Shown here one piece after another: positions 36,509 through 45,148 of a stretch of 64,000 nucleotides of DNA. How positions within the stretch are numbered: position 1 is the stretch's first letter; the number at the start of each line of letters is the position of its first letter. The notes beneath the pieces were generated by a model. The model did no database searches. It was not told where the DNA came from and saw only the letters and a program-made list of their open reading frames with translations. The position numbers and the translations under genes are program-made. The stretch is from Bacillus proteolyticus (lineage in GTDB: Bacteria; Bacillota; Bacilli; Bacillales; Bacillaceae_G): NCBI RefSeq assembly GCF_001884065.1, contig NZ_MACH01000048.1, positions 62,001-126,000 of the forward strand, in the 5' to 3' direction.

Positions 36509-36588
36509 AGGTGACCTAGGAGTGGTTGTTGATAAAATAGGGGGGGATTTCATCTTCTGTAAATATCGATAGTCGCTCTTAAATAAAA

Positions 36589-36616
36589 CACTAAGTTCTT
36601 TATTAAGAACTTAGTG
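36589..36616. promoter_or_regulatory. Perfect inverted repeat before the camelysin-like gene
   Basis: Twelve-base arms CACTAAGTTCTT and AAGAACTTAGTG are separated by TATT, about 105 bases upstream of the start codon. There is no T run after it, so it is an operator or mRNA-stabilising hairpin rather than a terminator. Confidence 0.5.
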
Positions 36617-36720
36617 GCCACCTAAAAGGCATCAAATAAGGAAACAATTCGTTTTTACCTCATATAGACTTATCAGCTTTGGGATGGTTTAAATATTATA
36701 AAAATAGGGGGATTATTAAA

Positions 36721-37320
36721 ATGAATCTTAAGAAAAAACTTGGTATGGGTGTTGCATCTGCAGTTCTTGGTTTATCTTTAATTGGAGGCGGAACCTTTGC
36801 ATACTTCAGTGATAAAGAAATATCAGAAAACACATTTGCGGCTGGTACGTTAGATTTGAGCATTGATCCACAAGTTATCATCGATGTTGACAAAATCAAA
36901 CCAGGTGATCAAATAGAACGCGATTTCCACTTAATCAATAGCGGTACTTTGAAAATTAAGGACGTTCATCTTCTTACTGATTACACTGTAACAGATGCAA
37001 AAGGTGATAATGGAAATGCTGATTTCGGTGATCATGTCAAAGTGGAGTTTTTATGGAACATAGACAAAAACACAGTTCCTGTATGGGAAACTACTTTGTC
37101 TGAATTGAAACAAGCTACTGCTGATGGCAATTTTCCTGATCTTGTAGAAAAAGGTGTCGTAAACTGGGAAGGAAATGGACTTGCTCCAGGCAAGGATGAC
37201 ACTTTCTATGTGAAATTCATATTTGAAGATAATGGAGAAGATCAAAACGTATTCCAAGGAGATACATTGAAATTGAACTGGACGTTTAATGCGAATCAAA
37301 CAAAAGGGAAAGAAAAATAA
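36721..37320 (+). CDS. Camelysin/TasA-family secreted protein
   Basis: A 199-residue exported protein of the CalY/TasA (M73) family. The N-terminus MNLKKKLGMGVASAVLG...GGGTFAYFSD is the SipW-type signal peptide, cut near residue 28, and TFAAGTLDLSI follows as in TasA. The family forms amyloid-like biofilm fibres and was described as a cell-surface metalloprotease (camelysin). ATG at 36721 follows AGGGGG by nine bases; an earlier ATG at 36679 has no site. No sipW gene is in the window, so processing would need one elsewhere. Neighbouring subtilase and two-component genes may be functionally linked. Confidence 0.88.
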   Translation: MNLKKKLGMGVASAVLGLSLIGGGTFAYFSDKEISENTFAAGTLDLSIDPQVIIDVDKIKPGDQIERDFHLINSGTLKIKDVHLLTDYTVTDAKGDNGNADFGDHVKVEFLWNIDKNTVPVWETTLSELKQATADGNFPDLVEKGVVNWEGNGLAPGKDDTFYVKFIFEDNGEDQNVFQGDTLKLNWTFNANQTKGKEK

Positions 37321-37375
37321 GTTCAAATTTTATTCGTTATATCTATGTAACAACTTAGGCGTTAAATAAAAGCGT

Positions 37376-37421
37376 GAGATAAAGAGAGGTCATCCTTCGA
37401 AGGAGGACCTCCTTTTATCTT
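37376..37421 (+). terminator. Terminator
   Basis: A long hairpin with bulges (GAGATAAAGAGAGGTC paired with GACCTCCTTTTATCT) around TTCG. It lies between the convergent camelysin-like and glycosyltransferase genes. Confidence 0.8.
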
Positions 37422-37447
37422 GTAAATTGATGATACATAAGCTGAGT

Positions 37448-38590
37448 CTAAGCTAGCATTTCCGCTTTTCGACTTTGAATCACATCATCATAATGCATGA
37501 GTAAATTACTGAAAATTTCATCCCAGCTTTGTGTAGCAGCATAGGATTGAGCATCTAGGCTTATTTGTTTACGCATTTCTTCATTATTTAACAATTCATA
37601 AATAGATGACAAAAATGAGTTAGCATTTTTAGGTTCACAAAGAAAACCTGTTTTTCCATCTGTAATAATATTTTTAACCCCTCCACCATTCGCACCAATA
37701 ACAGGTGTACCACAGGCCAGTGATTCAAGTACGACGTTCCCAAATGTTTCAGTAGCAGATGGAAATACCATTAAATCGGAAGAAGCATAAGCTTCAGCTA
37801 AATCCTCACCTTGTAAATATCCAGTAAAGGTTACATTTGTTTTTGGCACATTTTCACGCAAAGTTTTTGCAAGAGGACCGTCTCCAGCGATGAGCCAATG
37901 AATATCGCTCCGAGCATGTGTAGTTTTAACAATAAGATCTTGCAATGTATCAATATCTTTTTCAGGAGCAAGGCGTCCGACGTAGGAAAGAATATATTTC
38001 GCTGTAATATTATATTTTTTTCGGAATAGGTCTTTATTGTAAGTTGGATGAAAGAGAGTACAATCTACACCACGTCCCCAAATATAGAGCTGTTGAAATC
38101 CTTTTTTCTTTAATTGATGTAATGTTTCAGGAGAAGGAACAAAGTTTTTTTGCATATGACTATGAAACCAACTTAAATAGTTCCATAGCATGTTAGAGAG
38201 GAATTCGATTTTGTAATAGCGTAAATAGGCGTCGAAATCAGTATGATAAGAACCGACAACAGGGATGTTCAACTTTTTTGCATAATACAATCCACAAAGT
38301 CCCATGTTGAAAGGTGTGGCAATGTGAATGATATCAGGTTTAAAGGCAAGAAGTTCCCGTTTAATACGCGGAGTAGGAAAAGAAAAGCGACATTCTGGAT
38401 ATAATATTGTTAACGGGATACTTCTCATTTTGTTCACATTCGCTACGAAATTATCTTCTGCCGTATGCTGAGGGGCGAAAACAGAATAGGCGATATTTTC
38501 TCTTTGAAAATATTTAGTTAAACGTTCCAAAGTTTTCGCCACACCGTTGACTTGTGGTGTAAATGTATCGGTAAATATGGCGACTCTCAT
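37448..38590 (-). CDS. Family 4 glycosyltransferase
   Basis: A 380-residue GT-B glycosyltransferase (GT4). The N-lobe begins RVAIFTDTFTPQVNGVAKTL with the GVA loop of lipid-acceptor enzymes. The C-lobe has the nucleotide-sugar motif SATETFGNVVLESLACGTPV (E-x7-E). It probably makes a glycolipid or transfers mannose/glucose at the inner face of the membrane. Of two adjacent ATGs, the second (38590) has better spacing from AAAGGAG. It follows the PAP2 gene by 12 bases, a pairing that suggests lipid-linked sugar metabolism. Confidence 0.88.
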   Translation of the reverse strand: MRVAIFTDTFTPQVNGVAKTLERLTKYFQRENIAYSVFAPQHTAEDNFVANVNKMRSIPLTILYPECRFSFPTPRIKRELLAFKPDIIHIATPFNMGLCGLYYAKKLNIPVVGSYHTDFDAYLRYYKIEFLSNMLWNYLSWFHSHMQKNFVPSPETLHQLKKKGFQQLYIWGRGVDCTLFHPTYNKDLFRKKYNITAKYILSYVGRLAPEKDIDTLQDLIVKTTHARSDIHWLIAGDGPLAKTLRENVPKTNVTFTGYLQGEDLAEAYASSDLMVFPSATETFGNVVLESLACGTPVIGANGGGVKNIITDGKTGFLCEPKNANSFLSSIYELLNNEEMRKQISLDAQSYAATQSWDEIFSNLLMHYDDVIQSRKAEMLA

Positions 38591-38602
38591 CATATCGCTC
38601 CT

Positions 38603-39136
38603 TTATGTGAAAAGTGGGATGAATTGATAAAAAGAGATGATGCCAGAGCAAGTGCCAAGGCACATGCCTACAAATACATCTGACGGATAATGAAGCCCTA
38701 AATAAATACGGGAAATACCGACGCATAGCGCTAGCGGTAATAGAAAAGCAAGTAAGCTTGGATTATAGCAAATAAATGGAATGAGGACAGAGAAAACAGC
38801 CGTTGTATGTCCGGATGGAAAAGAATGATCTTTTAATGGATGAATTGGATATTTCGCATCTTGAATTGTCAAATATGGACGTTTTCGTGGATACCATCTT
38901 TTTAATATTTGCACGGGAATATGGCTAATCGTTAAAGAAATAGCAGTTGCAATTGCAGCTTGATGCAAATTCCCTGTTGCGAAAATTAAAAAGAAAAGTG
39001 TGAGTGCAATGGAGAAGGTAGCACCACCGATATGGGTAATATTGCTGAAAAAGATGTTTAATGTTTTTTGATCAAAGTAGCGATTAATTCCTTTGAAAAT
39101 GTAACATTCTATTTTATATAGTCCACTGACCTTCAT
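38603..39136 (-). CDS. PAP2-family membrane phosphatase
   Basis: A 177-residue membrane protein with about five helices and the three PAP2 motifs: KRWYPRKRPY, PSGHTTA and SRIYLGLHYPSDV (catalytic histidines in the last two). It probably dephosphorylates phosphatidate, phosphatidylglycerophosphate or undecaprenyl diphosphate on the outer face. GGGAGG lies nine bases before the ATG. It is the first gene of a two-gene operon with the glycosyltransferase. Confidence 0.9.
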   Translation of the reverse strand: MKVSGLYKIECYIFKGINRYFDQKTLNIFFSNITHIGGATFSIALTLFFLIFATGNLHQAAIATAISLTISHIPVQILKRWYPRKRPYLTIQDAKYPIHPLKDHSFPSGHTTAVFSVLIPFICYNPSLLAFLLPLALCVGISRIYLGLHYPSDVFVGMCLGTCSGIISFYQFIPLFT

Positions 39137-39245
39137 GAGATTTTTCCTCCCTCATTTACATATATATGGAGTTATTAACTTCTATTTTAATAAGATTTTA
39201 TTGAGGGAATAATAATGTTTTGTAAAGAAAAAGTTAGATTTTTTC

Positions 39246-39276
39246 ATAAAAAAAGCTGCCAGTCTTATGGCAGCGA
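39246..39276 (-). terminator. Terminator of ytoA
   Basis: On the minus strand, arms GCTGCCA and TGGCAGC are followed by seven T, just after the stop codon. Confidence 0.85.
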
Positions 39277-39281
39277 TAAAA

Positions 39282-39794
39282 TCATTTTTGTAACGATTTA
39301 TAATATTGTCCTTTTTCAACGTATTGTGTGCGGATACGTTCCATATCTTTAAGGTCTTCTTCTGTTAATTCGCGAATGACCTTAGCAGGACGACCGAAAG
39401 CTAACGTATTAGGAGGGATTTTCTTTCCTTGTGAAACGAGACTTCCAGCACCGATGAAAGCTCCTTCACCAATTTCAGCACCATCTAATATGATAGATCC
39501 CATTCCAATTAAAGCATCTTTTTCGATTTTGCAGCTATGTAAAATAACTTGGTGCCCAACGGTAACGTCATCTTCTAAAATAAGAGGATACTGCGGGCTT
39601 TGGTGGAGTGTACATTGATCTTGTACATTTACTCTGTCACCAATTATTGTCGGTGATACATCACCACGGATGACTGTATTAAACCAAATACTTGATTCCT
39701 CACCAATTGAAACATCGCCTGTAATAGTAACATAGTCAGCGATAAAAGCACTACTCGCAATTTTCGGATTTTTTTCTTTATAAGGATATATCAT
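39282..39794 (-). CDS. ytoA: Gamma-carbonic-anhydrase-like hexapeptide protein
   Basis: A 170-residue left-handed beta-helix protein. Hexapeptide repeats run from about residue 15 to 130 (IAADY, VSIGEESSIW, VTVGHQVILHSC, LIGMGSIILDGA). Histidines in TLHQSP, VGHQ and LHSC match the metal ligands of gamma-class carbonic anhydrases; activity in this family is often unproven. It sits beside divergent ytpA-ytpB, the same neighbourhood as in B. subtilis. GGAAAGGAAGG precedes the ATG. Confidence 0.92.
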   Translation of the reverse strand: MIYPYKEKNPKIASSAFIADYVTITGDVSIGEESSIWFNTVIRGDVSPTIIGDRVNVQDQCTLHQSPQYPLILEDDVTVGHQVILHSCKIEKDALIGMGSIILDGAEIGEGAFIGAGSLVSQGKKIPPNTLAFGRPAKVIRELTEEDLKDMERIRTQYVEKGQYYKSLQK

Positions 39795-39868
39795 GTAAAG
39801 CCTTCCTTTCCTAGAGACTAGTTTTAGTGTATCAAATTATGAAAAAGAGTGAAATGGAGGAGTTTCGT

Positions 39869-40672
39869 ATGTGGAACTATGAAGCGGAAGAAGCGAAAGC
39901 CGTCATTATTATCGTGCATGGTGCTATGGAATATCACGGGCGTTATGAAGCAGTTGCAGAAATGTGGAATCATATCGGTTATCACGTTGTTATGGGCGAT
40001 CTTCCAGCACACGGAACAACTTCAAGAAATAGAGGACATATCGACTCATTTGATGAATACATAAAGGAAATAAAGTTATGGGTGAAAGAAGCAAGAAAAT
40101 ATAGATTGCCTATTTTTTTATTTGGTCATAGTATGGGAGGACTTGTCGTTATTCGTATGATGCAAGAAACGAAAAGAGAGGACATAGATGGGATTGTACT
40201 AAGCTCGCCTTGTTTAGGAGTATTAGCTGCACCCTCCGCTCCGCTTCGTGCTGCTTCAAAAATATTAAATATCGTTGCCCCGAAGTTACAATTTGCAACA
40301 AATCTCACTGTAGAAATGTCAACTCGCAATCATGAAGTGAGGGATGCGATGGAGAATGATTCATTGTTCTTGCGTAAAGTATCAGTGCGTTGGTATAGTG
40401 AATTAATTAAGTCTATCGAGATTGCTCATGAGAAAATAGATGATTTTCCAGATGTTCCGCTCTTGCTAATGCAGGCATGTGAGGATAAACTTGTAGATAA
40501 AACACGTGTCCGCACATGGTTTGATAATGTTAAAATGAGTGATAAGGCATATAAGGAATGGCCTAATTGTTATCATGAATTATTAAATGAGTATGAGCGT
40601 GATGAAATTTTGAATTATATTCAGTCATTTACTGAAATACGTATCAATAATATAGTAGAAACAAACAAATAA
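39869..40672 (+). CDS. ytpA: Lysophospholipase-like alpha/beta hydrolase
   Basis: A 267-residue serine hydrolase. Motifs are IIVHGAMEYHGRY (oxyanion), FGHSMGG (nucleophile serine), CEDKLVD (acid) and NCYHELLNE (histidine). In B. subtilis YtpA is linked to lysophospholipase activity and the phospholipid antibiotic bacilysocin. The ATG at 39869 follows GGAGGA by seven bases and matches the MW- start of known YtpA; the GTG at 39827 is rejected. ytpB lies about 40 bases downstream. Confidence 0.9.
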   Translation: MWNYEAEEAKAVIIIVHGAMEYHGRYEAVAEMWNHIGYHVVMGDLPAHGTTSRNRGHIDSFDEYIKEIKLWVKEARKYRLPIFLFGHSMGGLVVIRMMQETKREDIDGIVLSSPCLGVLAAPSAPLRAASKILNIVAPKLQFATNLTVEMSTRNHEVRDAMENDSLFLRKVSVRWYSELIKSIEIAHEKIDDFPDVPLLLMQACEDKLVDKTRVRTWFDNVKMSDKAYKEWPNCYHELLNEYERDEILNYIQSFTEIRINNIVETNK

Positions 40673-40712
40673 ATTATTATTTGTACATTTAATAGAGGAG
40701 ATGAAGGAAGAA

Positions 40713-41777
40713 GTGAACGTACCGAGTAATCCCATAACGCTCATGGCCAAAGTATACCGTGATGTGTTTCCGGTTGTACACCATGAGCTAGCGATGTGGA
40801 AAGAGCGTGCCTACCATATTCCGAATGACGAGCTTCATAGTCAAGCGATCGCAAGTATTGAAAATAAAACGTTTCATTGCGAAGGCGGTGGTATTTTAGC
40901 GCTGCTAGCAAATGAACATCGTGAGGAATGTATTCGTTTTATTGTAGCGTATCAAACGATTAGCGACTACTTAGATAATTTATGTGATCGTAGTACATCA
41001 CTTGACCCGAAAGACTTTGCGGCTCTTCATGAGTCGATGGTAATGGCATTAAGTCCTGAAGTTGAAGGAGGCGGTAACTATTATCGTTATCGTGATGATC
41101 AAGATGATGGTGGTTATTTAGATGAGCTCGTTGAAACATGTCAGGATGTTTTAAAGAAAACGAAGCATTATGACAAAATTGCTCCAATTCTTCATGAGCT
41201 TGCTTGTTATTATTGTGATTTGCAAATTCATAAACACGTGAAGTTAGAAGAAAGAGAACCACGCTTAAAAACATGGTTTGAAGCACATAAAGAAAATTTA
41301 CCATCGATGAGTTGGTTTGAGTTTTCAGCATGTGCAGGTTCTACGCTTGGAATTTTCTGTCTTGTAGCATATGCATTTCATGATGAGTTACATGAAGAAG
41401 ATATTGTGAAAATTAGACAAGGATACTTTCCTTACGTACAAGGACTTCACATTTTACTTGATTATTTCATTGATCAAGAAGAAGACCGTATCGGCGGAGA
41501 TTTGAATTTCTGTAGTTATTATGAAAACGAGCAAGCTATATTAGATCGTATGAAACATTTTGTTGAAGAAGCAGAGAAGAGCATTGGTGATTTGCCTCAT
41601 GCGAAGTTTCATCGTCTCATAAGCCGAGGCCTACTTGGTATTTATTTATCAGATCAAAAAGTATCAGCACAAAAGAATATGAACAAAATGGCACGGCGCA
41701 TTGTAAAATACGGAGGGCTCACTTCACGATTCTTCTACTGGAACGGGAAGATGTACCGAAAGAAAATGGCGCAGTGA
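40713..41777 (+). CDS. ytpB: Tetraprenyl-beta-curcumene synthase (DUF2600)
   Basis: A 354-residue class-IB terpene synthase. The B. subtilis protein cyclises C35 heptaprenyl diphosphate to tetraprenyl-beta-curcumene, a precursor of spore-associated sesquarterpenes. Features seen are FHCEGGGILALLA near residue 50 and the aspartate-rich stretch YLDNLCDRST near residue 90; the fold is all-helical. GAGGAG directly abuts an ATG at 40701 (no spacer), so the GTG at 40713 is preferred. Co-transcribed with ytpA. Confidence 0.9.
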   Translation: MNVPSNPITLMAKVYRDVFPVVHHELAMWKERAYHIPNDELHSQAIASIENKTFHCEGGGILALLANEHREECIRFIVAYQTISDYLDNLCDRSTSLDPKDFAALHESMVMALSPEVEGGGNYYRYRDDQDDGGYLDELVETCQDVLKKTKHYDKIAPILHELACYYCDLQIHKHVKLEEREPRLKTWFEAHKENLPSMSWFEFSACAGSTLGIFCLVAYAFHDELHEEDIVKIRQGYFPYVQGLHILLDYFIDQEEDRIGGDLNFCSYYENEQAILDRMKHFVEEAEKSIGDLPHAKFHRLISRGLLGIYLSDQKVSAQKNMNKMARRIVKYGGLTSRFFYWNGKMYRKKMAQ

Positions 41778-41780
41778 TGA

Positions 41781-41816
41781 AGAAAACCACTCATATAGAG
41801 TGGTTTTCTTTTTATT
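41781..41816. terminator. Terminator between convergent genes
   Basis: Arms AGAAAACCACTC and GAGTGGTTTTCT are followed by T; shared by ytpB and the PepSY gene. Confidence 0.88.
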
Positions 41817-43116
41817 ATGATCGTATTTTTGAAAATACGTATATGAGAAGTTCAATTGTGAAAATAACTAAAACAGATAGTCCGAATAAAGGCATGACAG
41901 CGCCTAGTATAACCATCATGACAAAGAAAACGAATATACTTTTCTTATCTCTTTGCTTTGGAGGGGCTGCTAATTTTCCTTTCGGCCTTCTTGCTAACCA
42001 CATTTTTATTCCGTAATAAATGAGAAGTAATAAAGATAATGTCGTTAGTAAGCATAATATTTTATTTGGCCATCCGAATAAATGACCTTCATGAAGTGGG
42101 ATACCGTAAGTGAACCATTGTGCCAATAAGCCATAATCACGATAGTCCGTTTTGGAAATGAGTTCTCCGCTATATTGATCAAAGTAAGCTGTTATTTCTT
42201 CATTTGGTGCGACGTGCATACCCGTAATACCAGAACCGCTCGATTTCGAAACGGTGAATACACCTTTCGGATCAGCTGGTAGTGAAATAACATATGGCTT
42301 TTTTATTTCAATTCCTTTTTGTAATGTATCAACTGAAATTGCTTTTGGCTCATTTGAATTAGATTCAGGAGGAGCTTCTTTTCTTGTTGCCCACGGCAAT
42401 TCTTTTACCTTCGATTCAGGCGGTGCCATATACAACTTTGGATATCCGAGCGATTCATTCGACGATGCAATTTTATAAATTTGGTTACCCATAAATCCTG
42501 ACCACGGCAATCCAGATGCGACTAACAAAACGAGAGGAATTGTAAATATAATACCGATAATAGAATGACGTCGTTTTGCCTTTTCTCGCTTATTGGATGC
42601 CGGTGTGTTTTTGAATTGGCGTATACTCATATACAACCCAGTCACAATTAAAAAGATTGTCCAGCATGCCGCAAGTTCTACAGTATAGTTGACGACAGTG
42701 CCACCAACTAAAAGAGAACTATGTAATTCCCTCATTATATTGGCAAACGTTTCACTTGCGTTTTGATCCCCAACAATTTGATTATTACTATCTAAATACA
42801 CATATTTTTGTTGCCCAGTATATTCATTTGCAATCGTAAGTCTCGTATTATAATCCCCATTAAACTCACTAATTTTCGCCACGCTATAATGTGGATATTT
42901 TTTCTCTGTTAAGAAAAGCGAATCAGACATCGAAATAGATTCTGTTTGGGTGCTCTTCCCGAAATATAAATCTTTATAGATGAAATCCTCAACTTCTTCC
43001 CGAAATAAATACCCAATTCCGCTCAGTGACAAAGTAATAAGAAGCGGCGTAATAAAAAGTCCAGCATAAAAATGCCAACGCCAAAAAATATAATGAAGCG
43101 AACGATTTTGTTTCAT
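41815..43116 (-). CDS. PepSY-domain membrane protein (PiuB-like)
   Basis: A 433-residue membrane protein of the PepSY_TM family. Helices lie near residues 12-35, 135-160, 185-205, 345-370 and 390-425, with two PepSY-like outside segments (about 60-105 and 260-325). The start RWHFYAGLFITPLLITLSLSG is typical of PiuB/FoxB-type proteins, some of which reduce ferric siderophores at the membrane. An iron role is inferred; no clear Fur box was found upstream. AGGGGAACTG precedes the ATG. Confidence 0.82.
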   Translation of the reverse strand: MKQNRSLHYIFWRWHFYAGLFITPLLITLSLSGIGYLFREEVEDFIYKDLYFGKSTQTESISMSDSLFLTEKKYPHYSVAKISEFNGDYNTRLTIANEYTGQQKYVYLDSNNQIVGDQNASETFANIMRELHSSLLVGGTVVNYTVELAACWTIFLIVTGLYMSIRQFKNTPASNKREKAKRRHSIIGIIFTIPLVLLVASGLPWSGFMGNQIYKIASSNESLGYPKLYMAPPESKVKELPWATRKEAPPESNSNEPKAISVDTLQKGIEIKKPYVISLPADPKGVFTVSKSSGSGITGMHVAPNEEITAYFDQYSGELISKTDYRDYGLLAQWFTYGIPLHEGHLFGWPNKILCLLTTLSLLLLIYYGIKMWLARRPKGKLAAPPKQRDKKSIFVFFVMMVILGAVMPLFGLSVLVIFTIELLIYVFSKIRS

Positions 43117-43229
43117 ACTTTCAGTTCCCCTAACCTTCCCTATATGAATAAACTACTTATTTAATATAGCGAGATTAAGTGTGGATACTTTGAAAGAATT
43201 GTGAAGAAAGTTAAAAGTTTTGGGGATTT

Positions 43230-43754
43230 TTATCGGCGAGACATACAATACGTAATACAAAGCTTAGTTGAGTGAATCAGCTCTTCATTTCCTTTTTGTA
43301 TCCTGATTTGAAGTGCCTTTTGAAAATAAGTAAGGGCGGTGTGGAAGTCGCCCTCATCCAATTTACTTTTTCCGTAATGTTGGTAGAAGAAGTCCTCATA
43401 ATTAGGTAAGTCGGGTAGTGTTTGTAGAAGTTCGATAAAGAGTACATTTGCAGCAGGAAATTTTCTTTCCCAATGATATGTATGTGCGAGACGAAGTTTG
43501 TTAATAAAAATCCCTTGGATGTTGTCTGTTTGTGTGTAATATTCAATCGCCTCCTGTAAGTAATACTTACTGTCAGAAAGGTTGCCAGCGATTCGTTCAT
43601 AAACACCGATTAATCCGCAGTTTTTTCCATATAACGGTCCTTTATGTAAATGCTCTTTCAAAAATACAATCCCTTGCTTCATTTCAGCAAGGGATATAGG
43701 TTTTTCTCTAAGATTTTCATCAAATGTGTATCCCATTTCAAAAGGTATATTCAT
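43230..43754 (-). CDS. TPR-like protein, unknown
   Basis: A 174-residue soluble protein made of helix pairs. Residues 60-160 fit about three TPR units (SKYYLQEAIEYY, YEDFFYQHYGKSKLDEGDFHTALTYFQKAL). It overlaps the racemase gene by four bases (ATGA) and follows GGAGG, so it is translated with it. It probably mediates protein contacts; the partner is unknown. Last gene of a four-gene operon. Confidence 0.75.
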   Translation of the reverse strand: MNIPFEMGYTFDENLREKPISLAEMKQGIVFLKEHLHKGPLYGKNCGLIGVYERIAGNLSDSKYYLQEAIEYYTQTDNIQGIFINKLRLAHTYHWERKFPAANVLFIELLQTLPDLPNYEDFFYQHYGKSKLDEGDFHTALTYFQKALQIRIQKGNEELIHSTKLCITYCMSRR

Positions 43755-44425
43755 TTGGACCTCCTTATATTTTCTACATACATTCTAACAACCGCTTCAG
43801 CAAGACATTGAGCGGAATCGACAAAATTCTCACTCGCGACTACATTCAAATCAGTACATGCAATAATAGCGGTATCAACTTCAACTCGCAATTGTAAAAC
43901 GAGTGTATTCCACAATTCACGAGCTTCTTCAATTTCTCCAGATTTAATACAAGTAATAATTTGATTAATCATTTCTTGCCATTTTTCATGGTGAATGTAC
44001 TCTATATTACGCTTTGCAATGCCGTCTTGGTAAATCACAGCTTGAACAGTTGCTTCTGTTGCGAGAAGAGCGACTCTTTTTGTATTTTCAGGAATTGCTT
44101 TTAACGTTTCATCGACTATATTTAAAATTGGGATAGAAAGAGAACGCTGTAATTCTTCAAAATAAAGATGCGCCGTATTACACGGCATAGCGATAAATTC
44201 TACGCCAGTACTTTCAAGTTTTTGTGCCCCTTCAATAATTGCTTTTTTCATCGCCGCATGTTCAATAGGGCGATCCATGTAAAAGGGCGTTGGACAAGAA
44301 TAAATCATCATATGAGGAAAGTCCATATCATGCTTTGCTCCGTATATTGTTTGGCACCTTGCTACAACTGTATCGACGAATGGTCCAGTTGATTTTGGCC
44401 CCATTCCTGCTAGTATTCCGATCAT
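43751..44425 (-). CDS. Aspartate/glutamate racemase family protein
   Basis: A 224-residue PLP-independent racemase. The N-terminus is GILAGMGPKSTGPFVD, and the two catalytic cysteines lie in MPCNTAH and IIACTDLN, in the usual places. It most resembles the RacX/aspartate racemase group, which makes D-amino acids for wall or biofilm remodelling; the substrate is not certain. AAAGGAG precedes the ATG. It is 24 bases after an ABC permease gene. Confidence 0.88.
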   Translation of the reverse strand: MIGILAGMGPKSTGPFVDTVVARCQTIYGAKHDMDFPHMMIYSCPTPFYMDRPIEHAAMKKAIIEGAQKLESTGVEFIAMPCNTAHLYFEELQRSLSIPILNIVDETLKAIPENTKRVALLATEATVQAVIYQDGIAKRNIEYIHHEKWQEMINQIITCIKSGEIEEARELWNTLVLQLRVEVDTAIIACTDLNVVASENFVDSAQCLAEAVVRMYVENIRRSK

Positions 44426-44449
44426 TGTTTCGTCTCCTTTAATATGTAA

Positions 44450-45130
44450 TTAAAAACGTTTTTTGCGAACGATAAAAAGAAATAAGGTAAATAATAAAAA
44501 TGAATATACGATAGCCCAAGCTGTAAGCCATAGAGTGTGAGTCAGTAAATTATATTTGTATTGTCCAAGCATTAGAAAGCTTTCGACAGGTGGTAAAAAC
44601 CATAGTAACTCTTTTTTAAACCGGATAGATACGATCGTTATAAGCAATATAAATGTAAGGCTAAGCCAAGCAGTGCCTGCTTTTTGAATCATATTTCTAG
44701 TAAATAATGTTGCGATTGAAATTCCTAGTATAGAGAAAGACATGTGAGCGAGAAATCCGACCATAAATAAAGAAACTGTCATTTTTTCATTAAACATTTG
44801 CAAAATAATGGGATAGATTACGGATATAAAAGATAACACAGTACAAATGAGAAGAGCCGTAATATATTTACCAACATATAATGTGGAAATATTATTTGTG
44901 TGTGAAATAGTGATTTGCTCTTGTACAGGGTCTTCGGTATGAAAAATTGTGACTGCAATCCAGGCAGATAATAAATAAAGTGCGAGTGCTGTTTCTAAAT
45001 ATGTCGGTACAATAGGAGTCGGTTTATATGTATATACAAAAAGCAAGCTCACAAAGTACATCGCAATAGGAGGGATGTACTTATACGATTTTGTATAGTC
45101 GAGAAAATGGTAACGAATAAGCGCAAACAT
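44450..45130 (-). CDS. ABC transporter permease, ABC-2-like
   Basis: A 226-residue membrane protein with six helices and no large outside domain, as in ABC-2-type exporters. It begins 18 bases after the ATPase gene and forms the membrane part of that transporter. The substrate is unknown. Confidence 0.8.
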   Translation of the reverse strand: MFALIRYHFLDYTKSYKYIPPIAMYFVSLLFVYTYKPTPIVPTYLETALALYLLSAWIAVTIFHTEDPVQEQITISHTNNISTLYVGKYITALLICTVLSFISVIYPIILQMFNEKMTVSLFMVGFLAHMSFSILGISIATLFTRNMIQKAGTAWLSLTFILLITIVSIRFKKELLWFLPPVESFLMLGQYKYNLLTHTLWLTAWAIVYSFLLFTLFLFIVRKKRF

Positions 45131-45148
45131 AATAAACCTTCTTTCGAT

